Below are positions 47,694 to 59,147 of a stretch of DNA of 64,000 nt, one piece after another; within the stretch, counting starts at the first letter, position 1; every line of letters begins with the position of its first letter. The translations under genes and the position numbers were made by a program. The stretch spans positions 82,852,992 to 82,916,991 of the forward strand of contig CM056731.1 of NCBI GenBank assembly GCA_029844215.1. The letters run 5' to 3'. The notes under the pieces are model-generated. The model searched no databases. It worked only from the letters and a program-made list of their open reading frames with translations, and was not told where the DNA came from. The stretch is from Przewalskia tangutica. Lineage: Eukaryota; Streptophyta; Magnoliopsida; Solanales; Solanaceae.

Positions 47694-49713
47694 GAACCTG
47701 TCAAGACCCGATCCCGGGCCCGTGACTGGTGCCTTACCCGGGCACCTAAGTAGATATGCATCAGAGTAACCAGCGGAATATAAACTTACAAGCGAGCTTG
47801 ATGTAAAAAGAGGCGGTTTATCCAAGAAAGTTGCCTTTCGACATGTATATAAATACCCAAAGTGAACAGTTACATCCCAAATTTACAACAGGACTACAGA
47901 CCTCTAAGAATGAAATCAACTATGACGGGACAGGGCACCACCATACCCTGAATGTACATAAACCTACAACGACAGGGAAATCATACCCAAAAGACAAGCC
48001 TCCGGAGAAACGGGGCTTTCCCAAAAGCAGAACGGTGATCCTAGGAGCGGGGATCAACAACTGGAGTACCTCTACCTGCGGCATGAACGCAGCCCGAAGA
48101 GTCGATCTGGTACCAAGTATGTGAAACTGTAAAGTACTGAAATGAAATCATAGAATTTGTAAAACCAATTACAAATACGTATGAACAACCAATTTAACCG
48201 CACATAGTGCCACAACATAAACAAGAGCAAAATAGATATAACGTAACTGGTCTTTTCTAGGCCGCTAATGATCGAAGCAAGGCCAATCGCCTATAGTATC
48301 ATTATGCGAGCCTAATCCTGGAACTTCCGCAGTCCGCATAGACCACCTAGGTCCACATAAGGTATTCCTCGCATCGGGGGTAGCTAACCCTCGGCATCAA
48401 CCTGGACTCCGCGGTCGCGTGGTCACATGGACGCGTGAGGTATTCCTCGCGTCGGCGTAACACCCGGGTGATCATCCCGAACTCCGCGACTCTGCATAGG
48501 TCACATGGACCCGCATGAGGTATTCCTCGCATCGGGGGTGGCTAGCCCTCGGCGCGTAACAAGTCAGGGGGGTAAGTGATATAATATCAGCACAACTGCT
48601 TATCGTTAAACAACATAAGCACAACAAGGAAACCCCCTTTACATAAACGTCACAAGACACTAACACACGTAGCATCATAACATGTCTACTTATCAAACCA
48701 ACTTACCCCACCTTCAGAAATCATTACAAAGCTTTTATAAACAAATAAGTAAACTGTTTCCTCTTATCTTTCTCAAGTCGTTATACCTAACTTCTCATAA
48801 GCTAGTATAACACTTAAGCTTTTTGAAAAACCAAGTATTACTTTTCTTCCAAAAATGATTCATAACTCTTTTGAAATACTTCAAGATTCTTATTATTTAA
48901 AACTCAAGTCAAAAGACATCAAAGTAAAACCAAATTTAGTTAACACACGTACGTCTACCGTACTATATATATTTCACAAATATCATGCTTAAGAGTATAG
49001 GAAGAATCACATACCTCCTCGGCTAAATCCAACTGCCAAGTCGAATATGTCGCGCGCAGAGTATCAACCTATAATAGTCAAATACGTCTATCAACGTCTA
49101 GACTACTTCGTAGAATATTCTAAGCAGAAGGTTCTTTATTTTACGGAAAATTGGGCAGCACCTCCCTCCCCGTAATACTACACAAGTCTCACAGAAACAC
49201 GGTCAATGTAAATACAGTTCAATTCTCTTCTTTAACATCCTTCTATATATCTTATACTCAATTCTAAACTACTACAATATGTAATCTCCAATTACAATAG
49301 AAGGACAAAGATTATTACCTCGATAAGCCCAAAAATTATCCAAGATTATAACTCGATCCTGAGCAACGTTTAGCTCCTATTCTGTACGCTCCAATCCGCT
49401 CCAAGAAACCCTTAGAAGTTTCTAACCAACCTCTCCTAATACTTCATCCAACTATGAAGGTTTTCCTAGGGTTTCGTTTTGTGACTAAAGGAAATAAAGT
49501 AGTATTTCCGGGCTCTTAGTATAGAGCTAACTTGGGAATACTACAAGGGATTTAGGCTAAGGTATTTTGGGATAGTAACAATACTTGAAGAAATGTTTTC
49601 TACAAAGGGGAGGGGGGGGGGGGGAGTTTCGGACGAGACTACAACAAAGGGGGAGGGTTTTTGTGACTTGGAAATTGTTTAAGTGGATGAAGAAGTCTTG
49701 CAACTTAAGGGGG

Positions 49714-49721
49714 TATTTATA
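49714..49721 (-). promoter_or_regulatory. M 3' LTR TATA box (TATAAATA)
   Basis: Minus-strand TATAAATACCCCC, equivalent to 57289-57296. Confidence 0.55.
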
Positions 49722-49800
49722 GGACATTCAATGGCCAAGATTCAAGCATGTGTATGGTGAGGATTTGGTCCATGTGTGAGTGGAGTCTTCCAACCAAGTG

Positions 49801-49872
49801 TCCACCACAACTTTGAGACATATGTCCACCACAACCTTGGGACATATGTCCACCAAAAAAATGAGACATGTG
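49801..49872. repeat. 24-bp tandem repeat, M 3' LTR (3 units)
   Basis: Units begin TCCACCACAA at 49801, 49825 and 49849. As 24 is a multiple of 3, the minus strand translates as an apparent GGHMSQ/CGGH repeat; this is repeat-driven and not a metal-binding protein. Confidence 0.85.
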
Positions 49873-50217
49873 GCTAGCCACATGTCTCCAAAAAACGTCC
49901 AAGGCCAAGGGTCCCCCTTCCCACTTGCCCCACAAATAACTTGCAAGACTTTGACTACTTGACTTGGCCACTTGCCCACTAATTTTCGTCCAACATGTGC
50001 CACCTAGGGGTGACACATGTCGCCCTCTTATTGGTCCAAAATATTTCATCTCTCGGAAAAATCCGTAATTGGTTAAAATATTAAAAACGTAAAATTTCCT
50101 TCACATGGTTCGGAATCTTTTCCGTTGGAAGTTCACAATTTCATCCTTAACCTAATTAGGGCTATACATTCGTACGTACATCCTTACATACGTATTCTGG
50201 AACTACGGGGTATAACA

Positions 50218-50231
50218 TTCTCTCCCCCTTA
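50218..50231 (-). other. M polypurine tract
   Basis: The minus strand reads TAAGGGGGAGAGAA adjacent to the 3' LTR. Confidence 0.85.
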
Positions 50232-50389
50232 GAAACATTCATCCCGAATGTTCCTTCTCAAAACAGATATCCATATAGGCCCTCTTAACTATAGCCCCCA
50301 TAACAAGAATGTCATACACAGTCAAAATAACACTTAAGAAAATATGCCAAAAAAAATTAACAAGTAGGAAAGTGAGTTACCTGAAGGTG

Positions 50390-50504
50390 TGGGGAATAAG
50401 TGAGGATACTTCTGCCTCATGTCCTCCTCTGCTTCCCATGTCATTTCCTCTCTGTTCTCGTTCCGCCATAAGACCTTGACGGAAGCCACATCCTTTGTCC
50501 GCAG
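50390..50504 (-). pseudogene. Chromodomain end of M pol (separated by a stop)
   Basis: Downstream of the stop that follows ILDRQVR (50505), a different minus-strand frame reads LRTKDVASVKVLWRNENREE followed by TWEAEEDMRQKYPHLF. This is the chromodomain-type C-terminus of chromoviral integrases: the aromatic/acidic pattern VKVLW, then TWE, then a final helix. In the family it binds repressive histone marks and steers integration into heterochromatin. The stop and frame change lie in the dozen bases around 50508-50516. Confidence 0.8.
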
Positions 50505-50903
50505 TCACCTAACCTGACGATCGAGTATCGCTATGGGACTCTCCTCATACGATAACCCCTCCGTCACCTGGACATCATCAATCGGGTGCACTCTAGATGG
50601 ATCCCCGATACATCTCCTCAGCATAGAAACATGAAAAACCGGATGCACTGCCTCCAGATCGGACGACAGATCCAACTCATAGGCAACCTTGCCTACCCTA
50701 CGGACAATCTGATAAGGCCCAATGTACCTTGGGCTGAGTTTCCCCTTCTTCCCAAATCTCATCACACCCTTCATGGGTGACATCTTCACGAAAACCCAAT
50801 CATCAACCTCAAACTCCAAATGTCGACGCCGATGATCTGCATACGACTTCTGTCGACTCTGAACTGTCAATAACCGCTCCTGGATAAGCTTCACCTTATC
50901 CAT
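50505..50903 (-). pseudogene. M integrase C-terminal domain
   Basis: Minus-strand frame of 132 codons: QSRQKSYADHRRR, FEVDDWVFVKMSPMKGV, KGKLSPRYIGPYQIV, YELDLSSDLEAVHPVFHVSM, then DPSRVHPIDDVQV and ESPIAILDRQV. These are the standard blocks of a plant gypsy integrase C-terminal domain leading into the chromodomain. The frame is separated from the catalytic core (51106 onward) by frameshifted sequence at 50904-51105, where traces such as the codons for the AYNNSYH-like block (about 51020-51040) are visible. Confidence 0.88.
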
Positions 50904-51105
50904 CGCTGTGTATCAAGTCCGCCCGACTAATCGCACTCGCCCACATCGAACCAACTATCGGTGACTGCACTTCCTCCCATATAAGGCCTCATAAGGCGCC
51001 ATCCGATCTTTGGAATGGTAGCTGTTATTATACGCAAACTCCACTAGCGACAAATGATCCTCCCAGCTACCCCTGAAATCAATAACACAGGCTCGCAGCA
51101 TATCC

Positions 51106-52788
51106 TCAATTGTCTGGATAGTACGCTCTGCCTAACCGTCGGTCTGAGGATGGAATGCGATCGAGGCTCACCTGCGTCCCTAAACCCTTCTGGAAAGACC
51201 TCCAGAAATTAGCCGTAAACTGGGCTCCTCTGTCTGATATGATAGATATAGGGACCCCATGCAGTCTCACGATCTCTCGGATGTAAAGTCTAGCATAATC
51301 CTCGGCCGAAAAAGTCATCCTGACCGGAAGAAAGTGGGCGGATTTCGTCAGCCTGTCGACGATAACCCAGATAGAATCATGCTTCCTCTGAGTGCGAGGT
51401 AACCCTGTGATAAAGTCCATGTTGATCACCTCCCACTTCCACGTCGGAATCTCTATCATCTGCAACAACCCACCAGGCCTCTGGTGCTCCACCTTGACCT
51501 GCTGACAACTCGGGCACTGAGCAACAAACTCTACAACGTCCCTCTTCAGGCCATCCCACCAATACACAGATCTGAGGTCGTGGTACATCTTTGTCGACCC
51601 CGGATGGATAGAGTAACGCGCGCTGTGTGCTTCTCCTAGAACCTGCTGCCGAAGTCCTGCAATATCTGGAACACACAACCTGCCCTCAAACCTTAGCACC
51701 CCATCAGGTGATACCTCAAATGGACCCTTTCCCTCACGAAGAGCCATATCACGATACCGTGTCAAAATCGGATCCTCATACTGTCGCCTCTTCACCTCCT
51801 CGACGATGGAAGACTCGACAACCTCTCGAACCCGAACCCCACTACTATCAGAACCAATCAATCGGACTCCAAGGCTCGCTAGCTGATGTAACTCGCGAAC
51901 CATGCCCCTCCTCTCTGGCTGTACCTCTGATAGACTACCCATCGACCTACGACTAAGGGCGTCTGCCACTACATTGGCCTTCCCTGGGTGGTATCGGATA
52001 TCGACATCATAATCCTTGAGTAGCTCTAACCACCGTCTTTGTCGTAAGTTCAGCTCCCTCTGGCTGAAGATATACTGGAGGCTCTTGTGGTCTATGTAAA
52101 TATCCACATGAACTCCATACAAATAATGTCTCCAGATCTTCAAGGCGTGAATCACCGCTGCCAACTCTAAGTCATGTGTGGGGTAGTTCTTCTCATGCTT
52201 CTTGAGCTGTCGAGATGCGTAAGCTATGACCTTGCCCTGCTGCATCAACACACATCCAAGCCCGATGCCCGACGCATCACAATAAACCACATAGCCGTCT
52301 AGACCCTCTGGAAGAGTAAGAACTGGGGCGGTCGTCAACCTCTCCTTCAGTAACTGGAAGCCCTCCTCACAAGCATCCGTCCACTGAAACTTAGCTGCCT
52401 TCTGAGTCAGCTTAGTCAAAGGTGCTGAAATAGAAGCAAACTTCTCTACGAACCTCCGATAATACCCTGCAAGGCCCAGAAAGCTGCGCACCTCTGTCGG
52501 TGTAGTAGGTCTAGGCCAAGTCTTGACTGCCTCGATCTTTGTCGTATCCACCCGAATACCATCGGCCCCGACAATGTCCCCTAAGAACTCCACCGAAGTC
52601 AATAAAAACTCACACTTCGATAACTTGGCATACAACCGGTCTGGAGAACTCTCAAGACCGCCCTCAAAGACTCGCGTGCTCCCGCTCCGGCGAGAATAAA
52701 CCAAGATGTCATCAATGAATACTATCACAAACGTATCCAAAATGGCTTGAACACTCGGTTCATCAAATCCATAAATATCGCCGAGCAT
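51106..52788 (-). pseudogene. M RT (palm end), RNase H and integrase core
   Basis: The longest open frame in the window (560 codons, minus). In order: RT active site FIDDILVYS (Asp 26 and 27), LSKCEFLLTSVEFLGDIV, the thumb with SFLGLAGYYRRFVEKFA, RNase H starting YCDASGIGLGCVLMQ and including THDLELAAV and YIDHKSLQY, the integrase zinc-binding HHCC-type region (HSARYSIHPG ... CPSCQQVK), and the integrase core with MDFITGLP and ISDRGAQFTANFW carrying the first two catalytic Asp. The frame fails right after, near 51150-51170, before the third catalytic residue (Glu). The ATG start is an open-frame artefact; RT really begins upstream at 52820-53485. Confidence 0.92.
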
Positions 52789-52819
52789 TGGTCAAGCCGA
52801 AAGACATGACCACTGAACT

Positions 52820-53400
52820 TCATAGTGCGTGCACGTCCGAATGCGATCTAGGGACATCCGTCTCCCTAACTCGCACCTGATGGTAACCAGATCGCAGGTC
52901 TATCTTGGAGAAACATCTCGCACCCTGCAACTGGTCGAACAAATCGTCAATCCTAGGGAGAGGGTATCTGTTCTTAATAGTCACCTTGTTCAGCTGCCTG
53001 TAATCAACACACATACGCAGCGTCCCATCCTTCTTCTTCACGAACAATACCGGCGCTCCCCAGGGAGAAACACTAGGCCTGATGAAGCCCTTCTCCAGCA
53101 AATCTCTCAGTTGGTCCTTCAACTCCCTCAACTCGGCAGGTGCCATCCTGTATGGCGGAATGGATATAGGTCGAGTATCAGGCAGAATATCAATGCAAAA
53201 CTCCATCTCCCTCTCAGGAGGGATACCCGGGAGGTCGTCTGGGAACACATCTGGGAACTCTCTGACAACCGAATGAATGGCGTCCGTATCTCGCCTCGAG
53301 ATCAAATACCCGAATGAGATGGTAGATATACCCCTTCTGAACCATCTTCCTGGCCTTGAGGTAAGAAATAAACCTACCCCTCGACGACACAGTGTTCCCA
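52820..53400 (-). pseudogene. M reverse transcriptase, N-terminal part
   Basis: The minus strand encodes VVREFPDVFPDDLPGIPPER, PISIPPYRMAPAELRELKDQ, LLEKGFIRPSVSPWGAPVLF, VKKKDGTLRMCVDYRQLNKV, YPLPRIDDLFDQLQGA and FSKIDLRSGYHQVRV. These are the fingers and palm motifs of Ty3/gypsy RT, with the first catalytic Asp in KIDLRSG. A frameshift near 52800-52830 separates it from the FIDD motif. Upstream of codons for FGYLISRRDTD the frame passes into linker sequence. Confidence 0.9.
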
Positions 53401-53451
53401 TCCCACTCAATAACCGGCTCCCCAGGAAACTGGAACCGTACCACTCTCTCC

Positions 53452-53889
53452 CTACGCCATTGGCGTAGCGAAGCGACCAATCCATACCATGATCACATCA
53501 AAATCGGTCATCTCCAACTCTATCAAGTCGGCTAGGGTCTGACGACTGCATAAAGTCACTGGGCAAGCCCTATATACCCGCTCAGCTACCACCGAATCAC
53601 CCACTGGCGTAGCTACCTCAAAAGGGTCTATGGACTCAGGCTCTACCCCTATCCTACTAGCAATAAGGGGAGATATAAAGGACAAAGTAGAACCCGGATC
53701 TATCAAGGCATACACGTCACAACATGAAACTAATAAGGTACTGCGACATCCGTGATGCCTCCCGGTCCCGGGCGGCCGAGGCATAAATGCGTTCGAGGAC
53801 CTGAATCGGGACCCGTACGACCTGCCGCGACCGCTGGTCCACGCGCACCGCCTGCAGGGCGAGTAAATCGTAGGAGATGAAGACCGCAA
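53452..53889 (-). pseudogene. M aspartic protease
   Basis: The minus-strand frame contains VYALIDPGSTLSFISPLIAS, a chromoviral protease active site with D-P-G-S in place of D-T-G-A/S, then VVAERVYRACPV and LIELEMTDFDVIM. The end of the domain, which normally reads G-M-D-W-L, is shifted out of frame at about 53480-53495 and resumes in the next frame. The first 45 codons of the open frame are not gag-like and come from a shifted frame. Confidence 0.85.
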
Positions 53890-55090
53890 AAGACCACAGA
53901 GGTGACCCTACCATCTGCGCTCGCTCTGGACGGTCTCGCAAAGTGACCGCTGGCCGCAAGTGTAACAAGCTCCCGAGTAGTACCACAACTCCGTAATGGG
54001 ATCTACGCATCGACCACACCGGAGAGGGGTGGTCTCGTCGGTTAGCATCTCGCTACCTCGAAGTCCGCCACGTGCCCGACACGCCTCCGAATACCCTGGC
54101 TGCCCTGAAGACGGTGTAGGAGTGCTCTGAGCTGGCTGAGGTGCAAATCTAGTCTGCTGCTGAGACCGTCGGCCCCGAGAGCTACCAAAAGACCCTGCCG
54201 TCCTGGCCTTCTTCTCGCTGGCGATATTCGCTTACTGCCGGCCTCTACGCTCCTCACACCCAAGTGCATGAGCCTGCATGCGGGCAATGTCCATGCCCGG
54301 CTGAAGAGCTACACCCGAGCAAGACTCTTCCAAATAATCATCGAGCTCGGTGACGTAGCGGTGCACTCTGTCCTCCATATCTGCTACTAACGCAGGGACA
54401 TATCGAGCCAACGAATTGAACTCAACGTTGTACTCCCGAACCGTACGCCCTCTCGCTCTCAAAGATCAAAATCTGCCCGCGTTTCCTCATCTGTGGTGGC
54501 AAGAAATGGCCAAGGAAAGCCTCTGAGAACTCGTCCCATACAGCTGGAGGCGCATGCTCTCCCTGGGACAGCTCCCACAAATCAAACCAGTCGACTGCAT
54601 TATCACGCAGCCGATGCGAACCTAAGACCACTGACTCGGTCTCCGAAGCCTTGATCACTCTCATGATCCATCAGAATCGCTTGATGAACTCCTGCGGATC
54701 ATCCTCAGGCCTCGACCCATAGAACTCAGGTGGGCTGCAACTCAGAAAATCCCGTAGCCTCAAGCTATCCGATCGGGGTGAACCACGGGTGCTCGAATCG
54801 CTGCGATCGGCCTATCCTCGTCCGCCATGATCCTGGCTAGTAACTGGGCCATCTCCCTGTAACCCATCTCCTCTGCTCCAGGATGTGGGACCGAGGCGCA
54901 GTCTCGTGGTCTCGTGAGCCTCTACTGCGGCTCTAAACTCTGCTGGGGCTGGTGGCGTCGTGGAACTCGCCGTCTGTAGCACCACCTCTGGTAAGGACTG
55001 GGCCTGTGCCCTCGTGGTCCTCTGTGTACTACTAGCAGCTCCCTCAGCTGCCTTGCCCTTCTAGGCCCGGGTTGCCTTGCGTGGAGGCAT
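53890..55090 (-). pseudogene. M gag
   Basis: The ATG at 55090 (MPPRKATRA) lies about 190 bases inside the primer site, as in A and B. A stop occurs nine codons in. Core gag is readable as SPPEFYGSRPEDDPQEF (about 54690-54735), VIKASETESVVLGSH and NAVDWFDLW (54422-54664), VREYNVEFNSLARYVPALV, then LEESCSGVALQPGMDIARMQ (54232-54462). A degenerate zinc knuckle (CYTCGQ, then lost His/Cys) is near 53930-53970. At least three frame changes are needed, so this copy makes no gag as written. Confidence 0.85.
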
Positions 55091-55282
55091 AACTGGTACA
55101 AAAAGAAATACGTCAGAGGGGGTCCAACTTAATACACAGCTCTAAGGCACGATCTCAGAGTGAGAAGAATGGAAATCAATCCTAAATATCCTGCAGCCTC
55201 CTGATTATTGGTGTGGTGCACAACACACCGATAATCAAGACTCTACTAGATACGGTCTGTAGACACTTTCCGAGGATTAACT

Positions 55283-55294
55283 GCTTTGATACCA
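55283..55294 (-). other. M primer-binding site (Met tRNA type)
   Basis: The minus strand reads TGGTATCAAAGC, one mismatch to TGGTATCAGAGC, four bases from the LTR end. Confidence 0.85.
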
Positions 55295-57288
55295 CTTTTG
55301 TCAAGACCCGATCCCGGGCCCGTGACTGGTGCCTTACCCGGGCACCTAAGTAAATATGCATCAGAGTAACCAGCGAAATATAAACTTACAAACAGAAAAC
55401 AGTGTAAAAAGAGAGACAGTTTATCCAAGAAAGTTGCCTTTCGGCATGTATATAAATACCCAAAGTGAACAGTTACATCCCAAATTTACAACAGACTGCA
55501 CTTAAGAATGAAATCAACTATGACGACGGGGCCCCGCCATACCTGAATGTACATAAACCTACAACGGCAGTGGAAATCATACCCAAAAGACAAGCCTCGG
55601 AGAAGCGGCTTTCCCAAAAGCGAGCGGTGATCCTAGGAGCGGGATCAACAATCGGAGTACCTCTACCGCGACATGAACGCGGCCCGAAGGAGGTCGGTAA
55701 AGCAGTACCAAGTATGTGAAGCGTAGCATCGAAATGAAATCATAGCATTTTTAAAACCAATTACAAATACGTATGAACAACCAATTTAACCGCACATAGT
55801 GCCACAACATAAACAAGAGCAAAATAGATATAACGTAACTGGTCTTTTCTAGGCCGCTAATGATCGAAGCAAGGCCAATCTCCGATAGTATCATTATGCG
55901 AGCCTAATCTCGAACTTCCGCACCGCATGTAGACCACCCAGGTCCGCATGAGGTATTCCTCGATCGGGGTAGCTAACCCGGCATCAACACGACTCGTGAC
56001 CGCGTGGTCACATGGACCACATGAGGTATTCCTCGATCGGCGTAACACACCCGAGTGATCATCCCGAACTCCCGCACTCGCATAGGTCACATCGACCGCG
56101 TGAGGTATTCTCGACGGGGTGGCTAGCCCTCGGCTCGTAACAATTCCGGGGGGTAAGTGATATAATATCAGCACAACTGCTTATCGTTAAACAACATAAG
56201 CACAACAAGGAAACCCCCTTTACATAAACGTCACAAGACACTAACACACGTAGCATCATAACATGTCTACTTATCAAACCAACTTACCCCACCTTCAGAA
56301 ATCATTACAAGGCTTTTATAAACAAATAAGTAAACTGTTTCCTCTTATCTTTCTCAAGTCGTTATACCTAACTTCTCATAAGCTAGTATAACACTTAAGC
56401 TTTTTGAAAAACCAAGTATTACTTTTCTTCCAAAAATGATTCATAACTCTTTTGAAATACTTCAAGATTCTTATTATTTAAAACTCAAGTCAAAAGACAT
56501 CAAAGTAAAACCAAATTTAGTTAACACACGTACGTCTACCGTACTATATATATTTCACAAATATCATGCTTAAGAGTATAGGAAGAATCACATACCTCCT
56601 CGGCTAAATCCACCTGCCAAGTCGAATATGTCGCGCGCAGAGTATCAACCTATAATAGTCAAATACGTCTATCAACGTCTAGACTACTTCGTAGAATATT
56701 CTAAGCAGAAGGTTCTTTATTTTACGGAAAATTGGGCAGCACCTCCCTCCCCGTAATACTACACAAGTCTACTGTAAACACAGTCCAATGTAAATACAGT
56801 TCAATTCTCTTCTTTAACATCCTTCTATATATCTTATACTCAATTCTAAACTACTACAATATGTAATCTCCAATTACAATAGAAGGACAAAGATTATTAC
56901 CTCGATAAGCCCAAAAATTATCCAAGATTATAAGTCGATCCTGAGCAACGTTTAGCTCCTATTCTGTACGCTCCAATCCGCTCCAAGAAACCCTTAGAAG
57001 TTTCTAACCAACTTCTCCTAATACTTCATCCAACTATGAAGATTTTCCTAGGGTTTCGTTTTGTGACTAAAGGAAATAAAGTAGTATTTCCGGGCTCTTA
57101 GTATAGAGGTAACTTGGGAATACTACAAGGGATTTAGGCTAAGGTATTTTGGGATAGTAACAATACTTGAAGAAATTTTTTTCTACAAAGGGGGGGGGGA
57201 GTTTCGGGCGAGACTACAACAAAGGGGGAGGGTTTTTGTGACTTGGAAATTGTTTAAGTGGATGAAGAAGTCTTGCAACTTAAGGGGG

Positions 57289-57296
57289 TATTTATA
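57289..57296 (-). promoter_or_regulatory. M 5' LTR TATA box (TATAAATA)
   Basis: Minus-strand TATAAATACCCCC in the LTR that would drive M transcription. Confidence 0.6.
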
Positions 57297-57375
57297 GGAC
57301 ATTCAATGGCCAAGATTCAAGCATGTGTATGGTGAGGATTTGGTCCATGTGTGAGTGGAGTCTTCCAACCAAGTG

Positions 57376-57447
57376 TCCACCACAACTTTGAGACATATGT
57401 CCACCACAACCTTGGGACATATGTCCACCACAAAAATGAGACATGTG
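57376..57447. repeat. 24-bp tandem repeat, M 5' LTR (3 units)
   Basis: Units begin at 57376, 57400 and 57424, matching 49801-49872. Confidence 0.85.
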
Positions 57448-57784
57448 GCTAGCCACATGTCTCCAAAAAACGTCCAAGGCCAAGGGTCCCCCTTCCCACT
57501 TGCCCCACAAATAACTTGCAAGACTTTGACTACTTGACTTGGCCACTAATTTTCGTCCAACATGTTCCACCTAGGGGTGACACATGTCGCCCTCTTATTG
57601 GTCCAAAATATTTCATCTCTCGGAAAAATCCGTAATTGGTTAAAATATTAAAAACGTAAAATTTCCTTCACAAGGTTCGGAATCTTTTCCGTTGGAAGTT
57701 CACAATTTCATCCTTAACCTAATTAGGGCTATACATTCGTACGTACATCCTTACATACATATTCTGGAACTATGGGGTATAACA

Positions 57785-58238
57785 GAACCTTCCATAGTAG
57801 AATACCATCGGACATATTTACTGCGCGGTGAACATGATATCTTGAACCGTCAGTGTTTAGTATATGCCAAGACAATGGTATCAACACAACACCTTTCCTA
57901 CTCAATCCTTCTTATGTTTTTATCCATCGTGGGCCGTGGACACACTTGAATTCTTAAGTGCGTTCATTTGAGGCAGTCTGTCATCGCACTTAAATAGATG
58001 GTCTCCTATAAGATATCCTGCAATACCCCGCGTTACAAACGCTAGGAACCATTAAACATTTCTCAACCTAACCTCAAGTATTGAGGAATATTAAAGGTTT
58101 GGAAACTTATCCTTTACCCCTCTTACATGTAGCACTTTATATCTATCACGGGAACGACCTTGGATTATGTTTCTTAAGAAGAAGACATTATCCGAAGTGC
58201 TCTTGCTTCCACCAAAGCGCTGACGGAACCTTTACAAT
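57785..58238 (-). other. copia 3' untranslated region, right of M
   Basis: About 450 bp from the end of copia RNase H to the M insertion point. No coding signal. It continues across M at 47693. Confidence 0.6.
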
Positions 58239-59147
58239 TTATTTTTTCCATTGAACCTTATTCCTGTTATCTCCAGTCTGTAAGGTGATCAACTGCCTAA
58301 CAGACTCATGTCTCCATCGAATATGATGAGACTTGCCATTGTACATAGAACTTCGTGCCCTTCCTAGAGCTGACTGAATATCGCAGTGGATCAATAAAGA
58401 ATACACGGGTTTATCCCAACATGGGACATCCTCTAGAAAACCATGAAGCCACTCAGCTTCTTCTCCTGCTTTGTCTAAAGCGATAAATTCTGACTCCATC
58501 GTGGATCGGACAATAAGAGTTTGTCGAGAGGATTTCTAAGACATAGCTCCACCATCGATAGTAAAAATATATCCGCTGGTGGACTTGATGTCGTCGCTAT
58601 CAGATATCCAGTTTGCATCACTGTACCCATCTAGTACCGCTGGATATCTCGAATAGTGTAACCCAAAATTTAGCTTGCATTTTAGGAATCGTAGTACCCT
58701 GTTTAATGCTTTCCAGTGATCCTCACTTGGATTTTGGGTAAACCTAGCCAATTTATTGACTGCATAAGTGATATCTGGTCGAGTGCAGTTTATGAGAAAC
58801 ATCAAACTCCCAATCACCTTTGCGTATCGCTCCTGGTGTATAGGTACACCAAAATGCTTGTCAATCTTTTGACTTCTATCCAGTGGTGTCCTTACTGGTG
58901 AACTGTCAAACATCTCAAATTTCTTCAGCACATCTTTGATGTAGTGAGATTGAGACAATACCAGTCCATTAGATGTCTTAGAGATCTTGATCCCTAAGAT
59001 GACATCTGCGACCCCCATATCTTTCATGTCACAACATTGTTTTAACATGTTCTTAGTCTCTAGGATTATACTATGACTGCTACCAGTGATCAACAAGTCA
59101 TCTACATAAAAACATATTATGACGAACGAATCGGCATTTCCTTTCAT
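58239..59147 (-). pseudogene. copia RT C-terminal part and RNase H
   Basis: The minus-strand frame 58536-59147 has the RT catalytic YVDDLLITGSS, LGIKISKTSNGLVLSQSHYI, the connection region with GSLMFLINCTRPDITYAV and LNRVLRFLKC, and the RNase H start DGYSDANWISDSDDIKSTSG (SDADW in relatives). After a stop near 58530, 58239-58499 completes RNase H: ESEFIALDKAGEEAEWL, HCDIQSALGRA and HHIRWRHESVRQ. Both pieces are in the same frame. Order and motifs are those of Ty1/copia pol. Confidence 0.92.

Larger units (their letters stand above)
47699..50217 (-). repeat. M 3' LTR (2,519 bp)
   Basis: Partner of 55299-57784 and very similar from about 48560 to the end; differences crowd into the first 850 bp, at CTG/CAG/CCGG-like words. 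It has a 13-base G run at 49612-49624. Confidence 0.93.
47699..57784 (-). mobile_element. M: Tekay-type chromovirus with both LTRs (10.1 kb)
   Basis: The ends are TGTCAAGACCC (47699) and GGGGTATAACA (57784), flanked by GAACC at 47694-47698 and 57785-57789. LTRs 47699-50217 and 55299-57784; primer site 55283-55294; polypurine tract 50218-50231. It encodes gag, aspartic protease, RT, RNase H, integrase and a chromodomain in the gypsy order on the minus strand. Frameshifts and stops break the polyprotein. It sits in the 3' untranslated part of the copia element, in the same orientation, and is the only element here with a near-complete gypsy coding set. Confidence 0.95.
55299..57784 (-). repeat. 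M 5' LTR (2,486 bp)
   Basis: Starts TGTCAAGACCC and ends GGGGTATAACA; partner of 47699-50217. It has the 24-bp repeat at 57376-57447. Confidence 0.93.

Noticed and set aside
49717..50049. Possible His/Cys-rich metal-binding peptide in the M LTR (also near 57292-57570)
   Set aside because: Produced by a 24-bp tandem repeat in the LTR; both overlapping frames look similarly patterned.
51627..51956. Plus-strand frames across M pol (also 52829-53317)
   Set aside because: Shadows of the minus-strand pol gene.
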